Of a DNA stretch of 64,000 bases, positions 34,293-42,778 are shown piece by piece. Both the position numbers and the translations under genes were made by a program. Location of the stretch: contig NZ_JBHTCQ010000001.1 in the NCBI RefSeq assembly GCF_042665525.1, forward strand, positions 1,240,001 through 1,304,000, in the 5' to 3' direction. The notes beneath the pieces were generated by a model. The model made no database searches and was not told where the DNA came from. It saw only the letters and a list, made by a program, of their open reading frames with translations. Source of the DNA: Allobogoriella alba (GTDB taxonomy: Bacteria; Actinomycetota; Actinomycetes; Actinomycetales; Actinomycetaceae). The first letter of the stretch is position 1. Every line of letters starts with the position of its first letter.

Positions 34293-34748
34293 ATGTCTGC
34301 CTCCTCCGAACACGGTCCACAGCGCCCCGGCGAACGCCGGCAGGACCTCGCGACGAACCTCCGCATCGCTGTCCTGCGTCTGTCACGACGGCTGCGGAAC
34401 GAGTCGACGCTGGAGGTCAGCGAGGCCCAGCACTCGGTGCTCTCCGCGCTCTTCCATCTCGGTCCGATGACTCCCGGCAAGCTCGCGGAGCACGACCACG
34501 TCCAGCGCCCGTCGATGACACGGACGGTCGCCTCTCTCGAGGAGCGCGGGCTCGTGGTCCGGCGCCAGGACTCTGACGACAAGAGGTCGGTCGTCGTCCA
34601 CATCACCGATGACGGTCGAGCCCTCGTGAAGGAGATCAAGCGGCGGCGCACCGCCTGGCTCGACAAGCGGCTCGCGAGGCTTACCGCCGCCGAGCGGCAG
34701 ACCATCGCACAGGCCGCCACCATCCTGCGAAGGATGGTCGAGCAGTGA
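34293..34748 (+). CDS. MarR-family transcriptional regulator
   Basis: The 151-residue protein has the MarR winged helix: EAQHSVLSALFHLGPMTPGKLAEHDHVQRPSMTRTVASLEERG, then the wing VVRRQDSDDKRSVVVHITDDGR. It very likely represses the MFS exporter gene, whose GTG start overlaps its stop codon (GTGA), and itself through the palindrome at 34247. Ligands for this kind of pair are often drugs, phenolics or siderophores; which applies here is not known. Confidence 0.9.
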   Translation: MSASSEHGPQRPGERRQDLATNLRIAVLRLSRRLRNESTLEVSEAQHSVLSALFHLGPMTPGKLAEHDHVQRPSMTRTVASLEERGLVVRRQDSDDKRSVVVHITDDGRALVKEIKRRRTAWLDKRLARLTAAERQTIAQAATILRRMVEQ

Positions 34749-36097
34749 GCCGGACGTTCTACTCCCTGCGCTACTTCAACTACCGGCTGTGGTTCGTCGG
34801 CGCCCTGGTGGCGAACATCGGCACCTGGATGCAGCGAGTCGCCCAGGACTGGCTGGTCCTCACCCAGCTCACCGACGACTCCGGCTTCGCGGTCGGGGTG
34901 GTGACGGGCCTGCAGTTCCTCCCGATCCTGCTCCTGAGCCCGTACGCCGGGCTGCTGGCCGACCGGCTGCCGCGGCGAAAGCTCCTCGTGTTCACCCAGG
35001 GAGGCATGGGCATCCTCGCCGCCGGGCTGGGAGCCCTCGTCCTCAGTGACCGGGCCGAGCTGTGGCACGTGTACGTGTTCGCGCTGCTGCTCGGGGTCTT
35101 CTCGGCGCTCGACGCGCCGGTCCGGCAGACGTTCGTCGCGGAGCTCGTCCCCACCAAGGACATGCCGAACGCCGTCGGGCTGAACTCGACGTCCTTCAAC
35201 GCGGCGCGACTGGTCGGCCCGGGCCTCGCAGGCCTCCTGATGGCGGCCGTCGGCCCTGGCTGGGTCTTCATCATCAACGCGGTCACGTTCGCCGCGACCA
35301 TCGCCGCACTGATGCTCATGCGGTCCTCGGAGCTGCAGGCCATGCCCCACACCAGCCGGGGGAGGGGACAGGTCCGGGCCGGAGTGGCCTACGTCCGCCG
35401 CCGGAGCGACATCGTCGTCATCCTGGTGGTCGTCGGCGTCGTGGGCGCCTTCGGTCTGAACTTCCAGATGACGAGCGCCGTGATGGCCCGTGAGGCCTTC
35501 GGCCTGGGCGCGGGCGAGTACGGGGTGCTGGGTTCCATTCTCGCGGTCGGATCGTTGGCCGGCGCCCTCATGGCGGCCCGCCGTCGGGAGCCACGCGTGC
35601 GGATCGTCGTCGCCGCCGCCCTGGCCTTCGGTGCGGCGATGATCCTGCAGTCGGTGATGCCCGTCTACGAGCTCTACGCCCTGCTGTGCATCCCCGTCGG
35701 GTTCTTCTCACTGACGATGCTCACCGCCGCGAACACTACGGTGCAGATGTCCACGGAACCGGCGATGCGCGGGCGCGTCATGGCGCTCTACATGATGGTG
35801 GTCATGGGCACCACGCCGATCGGGGCGCCGATCATCGGCTGGATCGCCGAGGCCTTCTCGGCCCGCTGGGCGGTCGCGGCGGGCGGGCTCGCGTCGGTGG
35901 TGATCGCCGTCATAGCCGCCGTGTGGGTGAAGCGCACGTGGCACATCGAGGTGCGCTACTCGCTGCGACACCGGCCGCACGTGACTGTGACGGGACCCCG
36001 GGAGAGATCCGCGCGGGAGGCCGAGCGCACGGCGCGCGAACGAGTCAGGGACGAGCTGGCGGCCGACGACGCGCGACAGGTCAGCGAGACGGCCTGA
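34745..36097 (+). CDS. MFS transporter (EntS/tetracycline-efflux-like)
   Basis: The 450-residue carrier has about twelve helices and the branch-specific start FYSLRYFNYRLWFVGALVANIGTWMQRVAQDWLVLTQL. It also has the loop-2 motif AGLLADRLPRRKLL and PVRQTFVAELVPTKDMPNAVGLNS, typical of the DHA3/enterobactin-exporter-like group (MFS_3). Export of a small toxic compound or siderophore is likely. A long charged C-terminal tail (about 50 residues, RERSAREAERTARERVRDE) may form a cytoplasmic helix. It is translationally coupled to the MarR gene and has no evident tie to the polysaccharide genes. Confidence 0.86.
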   Translation: MSRTFYSLRYFNYRLWFVGALVANIGTWMQRVAQDWLVLTQLTDDSGFAVGVVTGLQFLPILLLSPYAGLLADRLPRRKLLVFTQGGMGILAAGLGALVLSDRAELWHVYVFALLLGVFSALDAPVRQTFVAELVPTKDMPNAVGLNSTSFNAARLVGPGLAGLLMAAVGPGWVFIINAVTFAATIAALMLMRSSELQAMPHTSRGRGQVRAGVAYVRRRSDIVVILVVVGVVGAFGLNFQMTSAVMAREAFGLGAGEYGVLGSILAVGSLAGALMAARRREPRVRIVVAAALAFGAAMILQSVMPVYELYALLCIPVGFFSLTMLTAANTTVQMSTEPAMRGRVMALYMMVVMGTTPIGAPIIGWIAEAFSARWAVAAGGLASVVIAVIAAVWVKRTWHIEVRYSLRHRPHVTVTGPRERSAREAERTARERVRDELAADDARQVSETA

Positions 36098-36214
36098 CGA
36101 GCTCGACGAAGAGAGTGCCAGAACGCTCACACCCTCACGGCCTATGTGATAACGCAGACGCCCACTACCATCGGTCGAGCCGGAACCAAGCGGGGAGAGT
36201 GGGGAGCCGACCGG

Positions 36215-37702
36215 GTGGCGACTACCGAAAGCCGTCTCGAGCCGGGCGACCTCTTGGCCGAAGTGCCGGAGGGTCGCGTCGTCGCAGCGCCGTGGTTCGA
36301 CAAGTATCGGTACGCGATCTTCGTGACCGATCTGGTGATGATCGTGGCTGCGCTCCTCATCGCGCAGCACACCAGGTTCGGTTCGGTGTACGGCAACGTC
36401 GTCGCCGGGCCGTTCGCGATCGACTACGGCGTCGCCGGCCTCGTCATCGAGCTGATCTGGGTCGTCGCGCTGACCGCGACTGACTCCAGGAGCAAGCGTG
36501 TCATCGGCGCCGGACTCGAGGAGTACCGGCGCGTGCTCAGCGCGACCTTCGCGACGTTCGGCCTCGTCGCGGTGACCTCCTACCTGCTCGAGATGGAGTT
36601 CTCGCGCTTCTACTTCGTGGTGGCGCTCCCCGTCGGTGTTCTGCTGCTGCTCTGCGGGCGCCTGGGCTGGCGCATGGTGCTGACATCGCTGCGCAAGCAG
36701 GGGCGGGCGATGACCGGAGCGGTGGTCATCGGTGACCAGGCAGAGGTCGAGCACACCCTCCACCAGCTCCGCCGGCATCCGGAGTCCGGCTACAAGCCGG
36801 TGGCGGTCGCGCTCGTCGGGTCGGAGAGCGAGGAGTACCGGGCCGACCCGATGCTGGAAGTTCTCCCCCGCATCGCCCGCGCGGACATCCCGTCGTTGGC
36901 GAACGACCCTCGGATCGCCGCGGTGATGATCGCAGGCAGCATGCCGCGGAGCCAGATCCGCCAGCTCGCATGGGACCTGGAGAACTCGGCCGTCGAGATG
37001 ATCATGGTGTCTCGCCTGACCGACGTGGCCGGTCCTCGGACGCACATCAGCCCCATCGACGGTCTGCCGATGGTGCACGTCGATCTCCCGCAGTACAGCG
37101 GTGTGAACGTCGTGGCGAAGCGCGCGATGGACATCGTGTTCGCGGGGATCGCCCTGCTCCTGCTCCTTCCGCTCTTCGCGGTCGTCGCGATCGCGATCAA
37201 GCTCGACGACCGTGGCCCTGTGCTGTTCACGCAGGAACGGATCGGCCAGAACGGGCGGCCGTTCACGATCCACAAGTTCCGCACGATGGCTGTCGACGCG
37301 GAAGCGCGTATGGCTGACCTCATCGCCCAGCACGGCGGCCGAGCGCTCCTCTTCAAGCTGGAGAACGACCCACGCGTGACGCGGGTGGGCGCCTTCCTGC
37401 GCAAGTACTCGATCGACGAGCTCCCGCAGTTCTGGGACGTGCTCGTGGGCAGCATGAGTGTGGTGGGACCGCGGCCGCAGGTGGCGCGAGAGGTGGAGCA
37501 GTACGAGGAGCACGTGCATCGCCGGCTCCTCACCAAGCCGGGTATCACAGGACTCTGGCAGGTGAGCGGGCGGTCCAGCCTGTCCGTCGACGAGAGCGTC
37601 CGCCTCGACCTGCGCTACGTCGAGAACTGGTCGATCAGCGGGGACATCATCCTCATCCTCAAGACCATCCGGGCAGTGCTGCGGCCCGACGGCGCCTACT
37701 GA
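36215..37702 (+). CDS. Polyprenyl-phosphate sugar-1-phosphate transferase (WcaJ/GumD-like)
   Basis: The 495-residue protein has four N-terminal helices, a CoA-binding-like central domain (GAVVIGDQAEVEHTLHQL) and a fifth helix (AMDIVFAGIALLLLLPLF). The C-terminal bacterial sugar transferase domain reads GPVLFTQERIGQNGRPFTIHKFRTM, LRKYSIDELPQFWDVLVGSMSVVGPRP, then KPGITGLWQVSGRSSLS. It starts repeat-unit synthesis by placing a sugar phosphate, often glucose-1-phosphate, on undecaprenyl phosphate. The GTG start at 36215 follows GGGGAG; an earlier GTG at 36146 is possible but less likely. It is the initiating enzyme for the locus. Confidence 0.92.
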   Translation: MATTESRLEPGDLLAEVPEGRVVAAPWFDKYRYAIFVTDLVMIVAALLIAQHTRFGSVYGNVVAGPFAIDYGVAGLVIELIWVVALTATDSRSKRVIGAGLEEYRRVLSATFATFGLVAVTSYLLEMEFSRFYFVVALPVGVLLLLCGRLGWRMVLTSLRKQGRAMTGAVVIGDQAEVEHTLHQLRRHPESGYKPVAVALVGSESEEYRADPMLEVLPRIARADIPSLANDPRIAAVMIAGSMPRSQIRQLAWDLENSAVEMIMVSRLTDVAGPRTHISPIDGLPMVHVDLPQYSGVNVVAKRAMDIVFAGIALLLLLPLFAVVAIAIKLDDRGPVLFTQERIGQNGRPFTIHKFRTMAVDAEARMADLIAQHGGRALLFKLENDPRVTRVGAFLRKYSIDELPQFWDVLVGSMSVVGPRPQVAREVEQYEEHVHRRLLTKPGITGLWQVSGRSSLSVDESVRLDLRYVENWSISGDIILILKTIRAVLRPDGAY

Positions 37703-37714
37703 GGCCCGGGACGC

Positions 37715-40120
37715 TCAGACAAGACGCAACGACACGACCGACGTGCGTCCGCGAGCCCCGGCAAGGTCGACGGCGAGCGTGATGCCGGGGGTCAGACGCT
37801 CGACGTCAACCCGCGGGTCCCGTGACGACACGCTCGCCCCCTTGTCACCGAGATTGATCCGCAGCGGATCCTCTCTCTTCTGGGTGGGGTCCGAGACGGC
37901 AAGCGTCAGCAACTCGTCCTGCCGGACGAGCAGGATCGAGGCAGCGCCGTGACAGGTGATGCCCGCTACCGTGGGTGCCCCGTCTCGCCAGAAGTTCGCC
38001 GCGACGACGTCGCCACGACGTACCGACTGCACGTACGTGCTGTTGGTGAGCACCTCGACTGCCGGGTCCTGGGCATAGGCCGCTGCTGCGGCCGCCCGCA
38101 CACCGGGAAGCACGATGTAGCTGTACGCGGCCTCCGTCGGATCCTGCCCATGGTCGAACCAGAGCGTCGCGTAGTCCCGCGTGTGCGGCGTGTCGTCCCG
38201 GTGCTGGGCCGAGTAGTTGATGTGTGACCAGGCGCCCGTCCGGGACTCGCGACGTGCACGGACGTCTGCTCGGCCGGGAAAGACGTACCCGATGTCGGTG
38301 CCTTCCCCCGGACCGGAGACGTGTGCCCAGCGGGCACGGGCGAACATGCGCTCCGTGCCGGCCGGGAGGGCCTGCCCGTCGACGCGCAGCTCCTGGACGG
38401 AGGGATCCTGCAGCTTGCGGTTCTCGACCGTCGTCTGGATCTGCTGGCCGGTTGCCGAGGCGATGCCTGCGCCGAGTGCGGCAACCTCGTCACCGAGCAC
38501 GAACCACGACTTCTTGGCGGTGAGGCCACTGTCCGAACCGCCCGAGACGTACGCCTTGAAGTCCATGCCGATGGCTGCGGCGTCCTCGAGAATGGCACCT
38601 CCGACCCAGTCGCGGTCGCTGATGTGGCCGTGACCGTAGGACACCGACGGTTCTTCGGCGGCCGCCGTCGTTCCCGGGAGGCGGGTGAGGTCGACGGTCG
38701 GCCAGTAGTGGTCGTCGTAGTGCCCGAGATCGTCGTTGTAGACGTATGTGGCGCCACTGCCGGTGTGCCAACCACGGACGTTCTCACCGCCCACGGTCTC
38801 GTAGGTCGCGATCCGCGAGGAGGACATGGCAAGCGCGAAGGTGAAGCCCGGTCGCCGGTGCACGAACCGGTCCATCATCGGGAAGAGCCTCGTCATCGGC
38901 GTCGTTGCACGTGACCGGACCGCCGGGCCCGAAGCGAGCTCGCCGACCTGGGCGAGGTCGGCGATCGGAGTGGTCTCCAGCAGGTCAGTGAACCGGTCTT
39001 CGTCCACGGTGTGTCTGACGAGCCCGGCGAAGTCACGCGCCAGGTCCGGCGGAGCGAGCGAGGCGAGCCGCATGAGGGCACGAACCGCATCGTGGCCAGC
39101 AGCATGGTCCTGGTTGCCCTGGCGTGCGATGTAGCGTCCGCGGACAGGGCTGAGCAGCGAGCCCTTGTGGAGCCAGGGTTCCATCCCCTCGCGCGCCCAC
39201 GTGAAGAGGTTGTCGAGCTCGGAGCCGCGAAACTGCCACGGCGAGCCATCCAGGAGAGTCAGCAGCCACGAGGCCGAGACGAGGATCCCCAGCCCGTATC
39301 CGCCGGTGTACGGGTGGTTCTCGTGCTGGATGAAGGAGCCGTCCGCGTAGAAGCCGTCGCCCGAGGTGACCAGGCGAAGTGCCGGGGCGATGCCGTCACG
39401 CGCCAGGACGAGCTTCGCGTCGTCATTCGCGAGCGCGGCGCGCTGGGCGACGACCCTGGAGGTCCAGATCCGGTTGGCGCCGGTGAGCGCCGGCTCCGGG
39501 CAGAACGCGTCGACGGCGTCCATGTAGCGCTGGATGCGGTCCTCGTCCAAGACCTCGTGCAGCAGCAAAGATGCCGATGTCAGCCGCATCGGCGCACCGA
39601 TCTGCCAGTTGTACCAGTTGCCGGTCTGCTCGAGACCACCGTGGTAGCGGTGCTCGCACATCCAGTCCAGGCCCCGAACGAGGCGTTCGGCGACAGCAGC
39701 GTCTCCCTCGAAGCGGGAACCGCGCGTGGCGAAGGCCAGGGCGATGGCGTCGATCCTCTCGAAGGTGCGCCGTATGTCGATCGAGCGCTCGAGGTCGTCG
39801 CCGTCGAACGGCAGGTCGGGCCAGAGGAACCTGCCCGTCGGATCAAGCGTCTCGAGGTGGCTCCGGGCGGCGGAATCGATCCTGTCGAGCGCGGCGACGA
39901 CTGCCCGCGAGGTCAGGTCGACCTCGTCGCCGCCGGTGAGAAGGCCCAACCAGCGGGACCTGAGAGCGGAGAACTCGTCCGGTGACTCGTCGCACGAGCC
40001 CAACAGCATGGGCGTGCCCAGACCGGTGGCCGCCCCGACGAGCGCCAGCCCACCGAGACGCAGCAGGCGGCGTCGCGTGAGCCTTCGTGCCGGGGTGTCG
40101 TCCGAGTCGTTTTCCGCCAT
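37715..40120 (-). CDS. Polysaccharide lyase family 8 lipoprotein (xanthan/hyaluronate lyase-like)
   Basis: The 801-residue protein has a twin-arginine signal (ARRLTRRRLLRLGGLAL) ending in an LGSC lipobox (Cys43), so it is exported and anchored. The alpha/alpha-toroid domain (about 50-400) holds the PL8 catalytic set: NWYNWQIGAP, Asn216 in TGANR, His266 in SFIQH and Tyr275 nine residues later in HPYTGGYG, the spacing seen in xanthan lyase. Beta-sandwich domains follow. PL8 enzymes cut uronic-acid glycans by beta-elimination. It lies opposite the UDP-glucose dehydrogenase gene and just after the initiating transferase, so it probably trims or recycles the cell's own uronic-acid polymer. The start at 40120 is chosen for the Tat signal. 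Confidence 0.88.
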   Translation of the reverse strand: MAENDSDDTPARRLTRRRLLRLGGLALVGAATGLGTPMLLGSCDESPDEFSALRSRWLGLLTGGDEVDLTSRAVVAALDRIDSAARSHLETLDPTGRFLWPDLPFDGDDLERSIDIRRTFERIDAIALAFATRGSRFEGDAAVAERLVRGLDWMCEHRYHGGLEQTGNWYNWQIGAPMRLTSASLLLHEVLDEDRIQRYMDAVDAFCPEPALTGANRIWTSRVVAQRAALANDDAKLVLARDGIAPALRLVTSGDGFYADGSFIQHENHPYTGGYGLGILVSASWLLTLLDGSPWQFRGSELDNLFTWAREGMEPWLHKGSLLSPVRGRYIARQGNQDHAAGHDAVRALMRLASLAPPDLARDFAGLVRHTVDEDRFTDLLETTPIADLAQVGELASGPAVRSRATTPMTRLFPMMDRFVHRRPGFTFALAMSSSRIATYETVGGENVRGWHTGSGATYVYNDDLGHYDDHYWPTVDLTRLPGTTAAAEEPSVSYGHGHISDRDWVGGAILEDAAAIGMDFKAYVSGGSDSGLTAKKSWFVLGDEVAALGAGIASATGQQIQTTVENRKLQDPSVQELRVDGQALPAGTERMFARARWAHVSGPGEGTDIGYVFPGRADVRARRESRTGAWSHINYSAQHRDDTPHTRDYATLWFDHGQDPTEAAYSYIVLPGVRAAAAAAYAQDPAVEVLTNSTYVQSVRRGDVVAANFWRDGAPTVAGITCHGAASILLVRQDELLTLAVSDPTQKREDPLRINLGDKGASVSSRDPRVDVERLTPGITLAVDLAGARGRTSVVSLRLV

Positions 40121-40399
40121 ACGTGGCCCTACCCAGCCTCCTCGAGCATGCAACCTCGATCGTCGAACGAACGTGGTCGGTCACCGTCTTCGCGCGATGC
40201 CGGTGCCCGGTGCTTACGTTAGGTGAGCGCGCGGCCGGTCGCCCAAAGGTCCGGCACGGTACGCGTACTCGTGGCCCGGGCGGGAGGGCGGACGTGACGC
40301 CGTCGTCGCGGCAAGGCGTCGCGCCCGACGATTTTTGTCGAGGGCGGCGGTCGGTGTGGCATGCTCGGCTCGGCCGGTCACCGACACGAGGAGCAGATC
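40121..40399. promoter_or_regulatory. Divergent region between lyase and UDP-glucose dehydrogenase genes
   Basis: This 279-bp gap serves two opposed starts. A small hairpin CGAC-GATTTTT-GTCG with a T-rich loop lies near 40325-40340 upstream of the dehydrogenase, and an A+T-richer TTACGTTAGG word near 40214. Promoter positions are not certain, and nothing coding is seen. Confidence 0.35.
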
Positions 40400-41722
40400 G
40401 TGCGAATCTCTGTCATCGGGTGCGGGTACCTCGGTGCTGTGCACGCGGCGTCGATGGCGAAGCTGGGGCACGATGTCGTGGGCGTGGACACCGACCCCGC
40501 CAAGGTCGAGTCACTCGCCGCAGCGGAGGCTCCCTTCTTCGAACCCGGCCTGCCGGAGCTTCTCCGTGAGTCTGTCGGGTCGGGGCGGCTGTCCTTCACC
40601 ACGGACACCGCTGAGGTCGCCGACGCTGCGGTGCACTTCATCTGCGTCGGTACGCCCCAGCGTAAGGACGGGTACGCGGCGGACCTGACATACGTCGACC
40701 AGGCCGTCGCGGCGCTCGCCCCGCATCTCGCGCCGGGGAGTCTCGTGGCCGGCAAGTCCACCGTGCCCGTCGGTACGGCGCGACGTCTCGCCGAGCGGCT
40801 CGCGGCGGTGCAGCCCAAGGCGAGCCTGGCGTGGAACCCCGAGTTCTTGCGCGAGGGGTTGGCCGTCCAGGACACCCTGCACCCCGACCGGATCGTCTAC
40901 GGAGTCCCTCGCGACGGCGTCGGCGGTGACGCCGAGCGGGCCGAGGCGCTGCTGGACGAGGTCTACGCCGCCCCACTGGCCGAAGGCGTACCGAAACTCG
41001 TCACCGACCACGCGACGGCGGAGCTGGTCAAGGTCGCGGCCAACTCGTTCCTCGCAACGAAGATCTCCTTCATCAACGCCATGGCGGAGCTGTGCGAGGC
41101 GACAGGGGCAGATGTCACCGCACTCGCGGACGCGATCGGGATGGATGTCCGCATCGGCCGGAAGTTCCTCAACGCTGGGCTCGGGTTCGGTGGTGGTTGC
41201 CTGCCGAAGGACATCCGGGCGTTCATGGCCCGCGCGGGAGAGCTCGGGGCGGACCAGGCGCTGAGCTTCCTGGCGGAGGTGGACTCCATCAACATGCGGC
41301 GCCGTGTGCGGATGGTCGACCTGGCCCGCGAGGTCTCCGGCGGATCTGTCGTCGGGCGTCGCATCGCGGTGCTCGGCGCCGCCTTCAAGCCCGACTCCGA
41401 CGATGTCCGGGACTCGCCGGCACTCAATGTCGCCGCCCAGCTCCAGCTGCAGGGAGCAGACGTCGTCGTGACTGACCCGGAGGCGAACGAGAACGCTGGG
41501 AAGGTGTGGCCGACCCTCAAGTTCGCCGATTCGGCTGATGAGGCGGCGCAAGGGGCTGACGTCGTCCTGCTCCTGACCGAGTGGAAGCAGTTCCGTGACC
41601 TCGATCCGGTGACGTTCGGCAAGCGCGTCCGAAGCAAGCGGATCCTCGACGGCCGCAATGTGTTGAACCCTCAGGCCTGGCGCGACGCCGGATGGACCTA
41701 CCGAGCTCTGGGCAGGCCCTGA
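40400..41722 (+). CDS. ugd: UDP-glucose 6-dehydrogenase
   Basis: The 440-residue enzyme has the N-terminal NAD fold (RISVIGCGYLGAVHAASMAK), FICVGTPQ, the PEFLREG motif (147-153), catalytic lysine in ELVKVAANSF (Lys211) and catalytic cysteine in FGGGCLPKD (Cys267). This places it in the UDP-glucose/GDP-mannose dehydrogenase family, and the sequence fits the UDP-glucose branch best. It makes UDP-glucuronate, so the polymer should contain uronic acid, which agrees with the PL8 lyase next to it. The GTG at 40400 follows GAGGAGCAG; an earlier start would add unrelated residues. Confidence 0.9.
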   Translation: MRISVIGCGYLGAVHAASMAKLGHDVVGVDTDPAKVESLAAAEAPFFEPGLPELLRESVGSGRLSFTTDTAEVADAAVHFICVGTPQRKDGYAADLTYVDQAVAALAPHLAPGSLVAGKSTVPVGTARRLAERLAAVQPKASLAWNPEFLREGLAVQDTLHPDRIVYGVPRDGVGGDAERAEALLDEVYAAPLAEGVPKLVTDHATAELVKVAANSFLATKISFINAMAELCEATGADVTALADAIGMDVRIGRKFLNAGLGFGGGCLPKDIRAFMARAGELGADQALSFLAEVDSINMRRRVRMVDLAREVSGGSVVGRRIAVLGAAFKPDSDDVRDSPALNVAAQLQLQGADVVVTDPEANENAGKVWPTLKFADSADEAAQGADVVLLLTEWKQFRDLDPVTFGKRVRSKRILDGRNVLNPQAWRDAGWTYRALGRP

Positions 41723-41806
41723 CCGACCCAGGGCGCCCGGCGGGACACGAAGGTCCCTCCACCAGCTGGTACGGGATTGTTGTCCGGAAAGTGGGAAGAA
41801 CGACAG

Positions 41807-42778
41807 ATGCGGCTTGTCAGAACCGACTCGTGGGTCACCAGCCAGAGTGAAGCCGTCTGTGCTGCCGTCCAGAAGCTCGGTCGATACACGTTCAACCCCA
41901 GTGTCAGGTCCTTCCGAGGCGAGACCGTCGCCGCCGTCCGTGCTTCCAGGGAGCGGACCGGAGAGGTGGCCGCCCTCGTGGCGGTGTTCGATCGGGAGAG
42001 CCTCGGGCAGACCGACCTCGTCGACTTGAGCGCGGTCGGAGCCGAGCACGGCATCCCGAATGTGGCGGACCCCAAGCTGTTCCAGTTCTCGGGCGGCGTA
42101 TGGGTGACCTTCAACACCGGCTGGTCCGGGGGGCGCAACGACATCTACATCATGCAGCTCCGCCCTCATCTCGGACGACCGATGAGATGCGTCTACGACG
42201 GGCGCCGTGACGTCGAGAAGAACTGGGGCTTCTTCGAAGGGGCCGGTGGTCAGCTGTGTGCCATCTACGAGCTGGAGCCGCTGACCGTTCTGCAGTTCGA
42301 CCCCCCTGAGCCGGACAAGTCGTCCGTGACCGCGACGGTCACCAGTTCGACCCCGAACGGCTCGGCGACTGCCATGACGATCGGTACGCAGCCTGTCGCG
42401 CTGCAGGGCGGTTTGGCGCTGGTGGCCCATCAGCGCGTGGGGCACAGAGCTTTCCGTGGCTACTTCGGACGGCCCGTGTACATCGCTCCGAACAGTGAGG
42501 ACGGCAGCCGTGCGGTCACAGTCGGTCCGCAGCTCCTCAGCCACAACCTGCGGACCATGCTCGGTTCACGGCCGCGAAGGAACCGCCACCTGTGGTTCGC
42601 GACGTACTTCTCCGGGCTCGACGTCCACGACGGCGTGGCGACACTCTCCTACGGCGTCAACGACGCTGCAGCGAAGGTGCGCCAGGTTCCCGCCACCACG
42701 TTGTGGGGACACGGCGTCGTGCCCGATCCTGGGCGCCCGGCGGCGGGACCTGGTGCGGGAAGGAGGGGGCCTGCCTGA
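41807..42778 (+). CDS. Five-bladed-propeller-like protein (GH130/GH43-related), function unknown
   Basis: The 323-residue soluble protein has words typical of five-bladed beta-propeller glycoside enzymes: RYTFNPSVRSFRGETVAAVRAS near the start, ADPKLFQFSGGVWVTFNTG, VEKNWGFFEGAGGQLCAIYELEP, and HLWFATYFSGLDVHDG near the end. GH130-type phosphorylases and related proteins share this order (NPS...R...DP...W...KNW). It lacks a signal peptide, so it should act in the cytoplasm. It lies in an operon with UDP-glucose dehydrogenase, a pyruvyltransferase and sulfotransferases; it could be a glycan-modifying transferase or a non-catalytic partner. No precise function is assigned. Confidence 0.6.
   Translation: MRLVRTDSWVTSQSEAVCAAVQKLGRYTFNPSVRSFRGETVAAVRASRERTGEVAALVAVFDRESLGQTDLVDLSAVGAEHGIPNVADPKLFQFSGGVWVTFNTGWSGGRNDIYIMQLRPHLGRPMRCVYDGRRDVEKNWGFFEGAGGQLCAIYELEPLTVLQFDPPEPDKSSVTATVTSSTPNGSATAMTIGTQPVALQGGLALVAHQRVGHRAFRGYFGRPVYIAPNSEDGSRAVTVGPQLLSHNLRTMLGSRPRRNRHLWFATYFSGLDVHDGVATLSYGVNDAAAKVRQVPATTLWGHGVVPDPGRPAAGPGAGRRGPA

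Noticed and set aside
40511..42544. 677-codon minus-strand frame opposite UDP-glucose dehydrogenase
   Set aside because: It has no recognisable domain, while the opposite strand codes for a dehydrogenase with intact catalytic residues.
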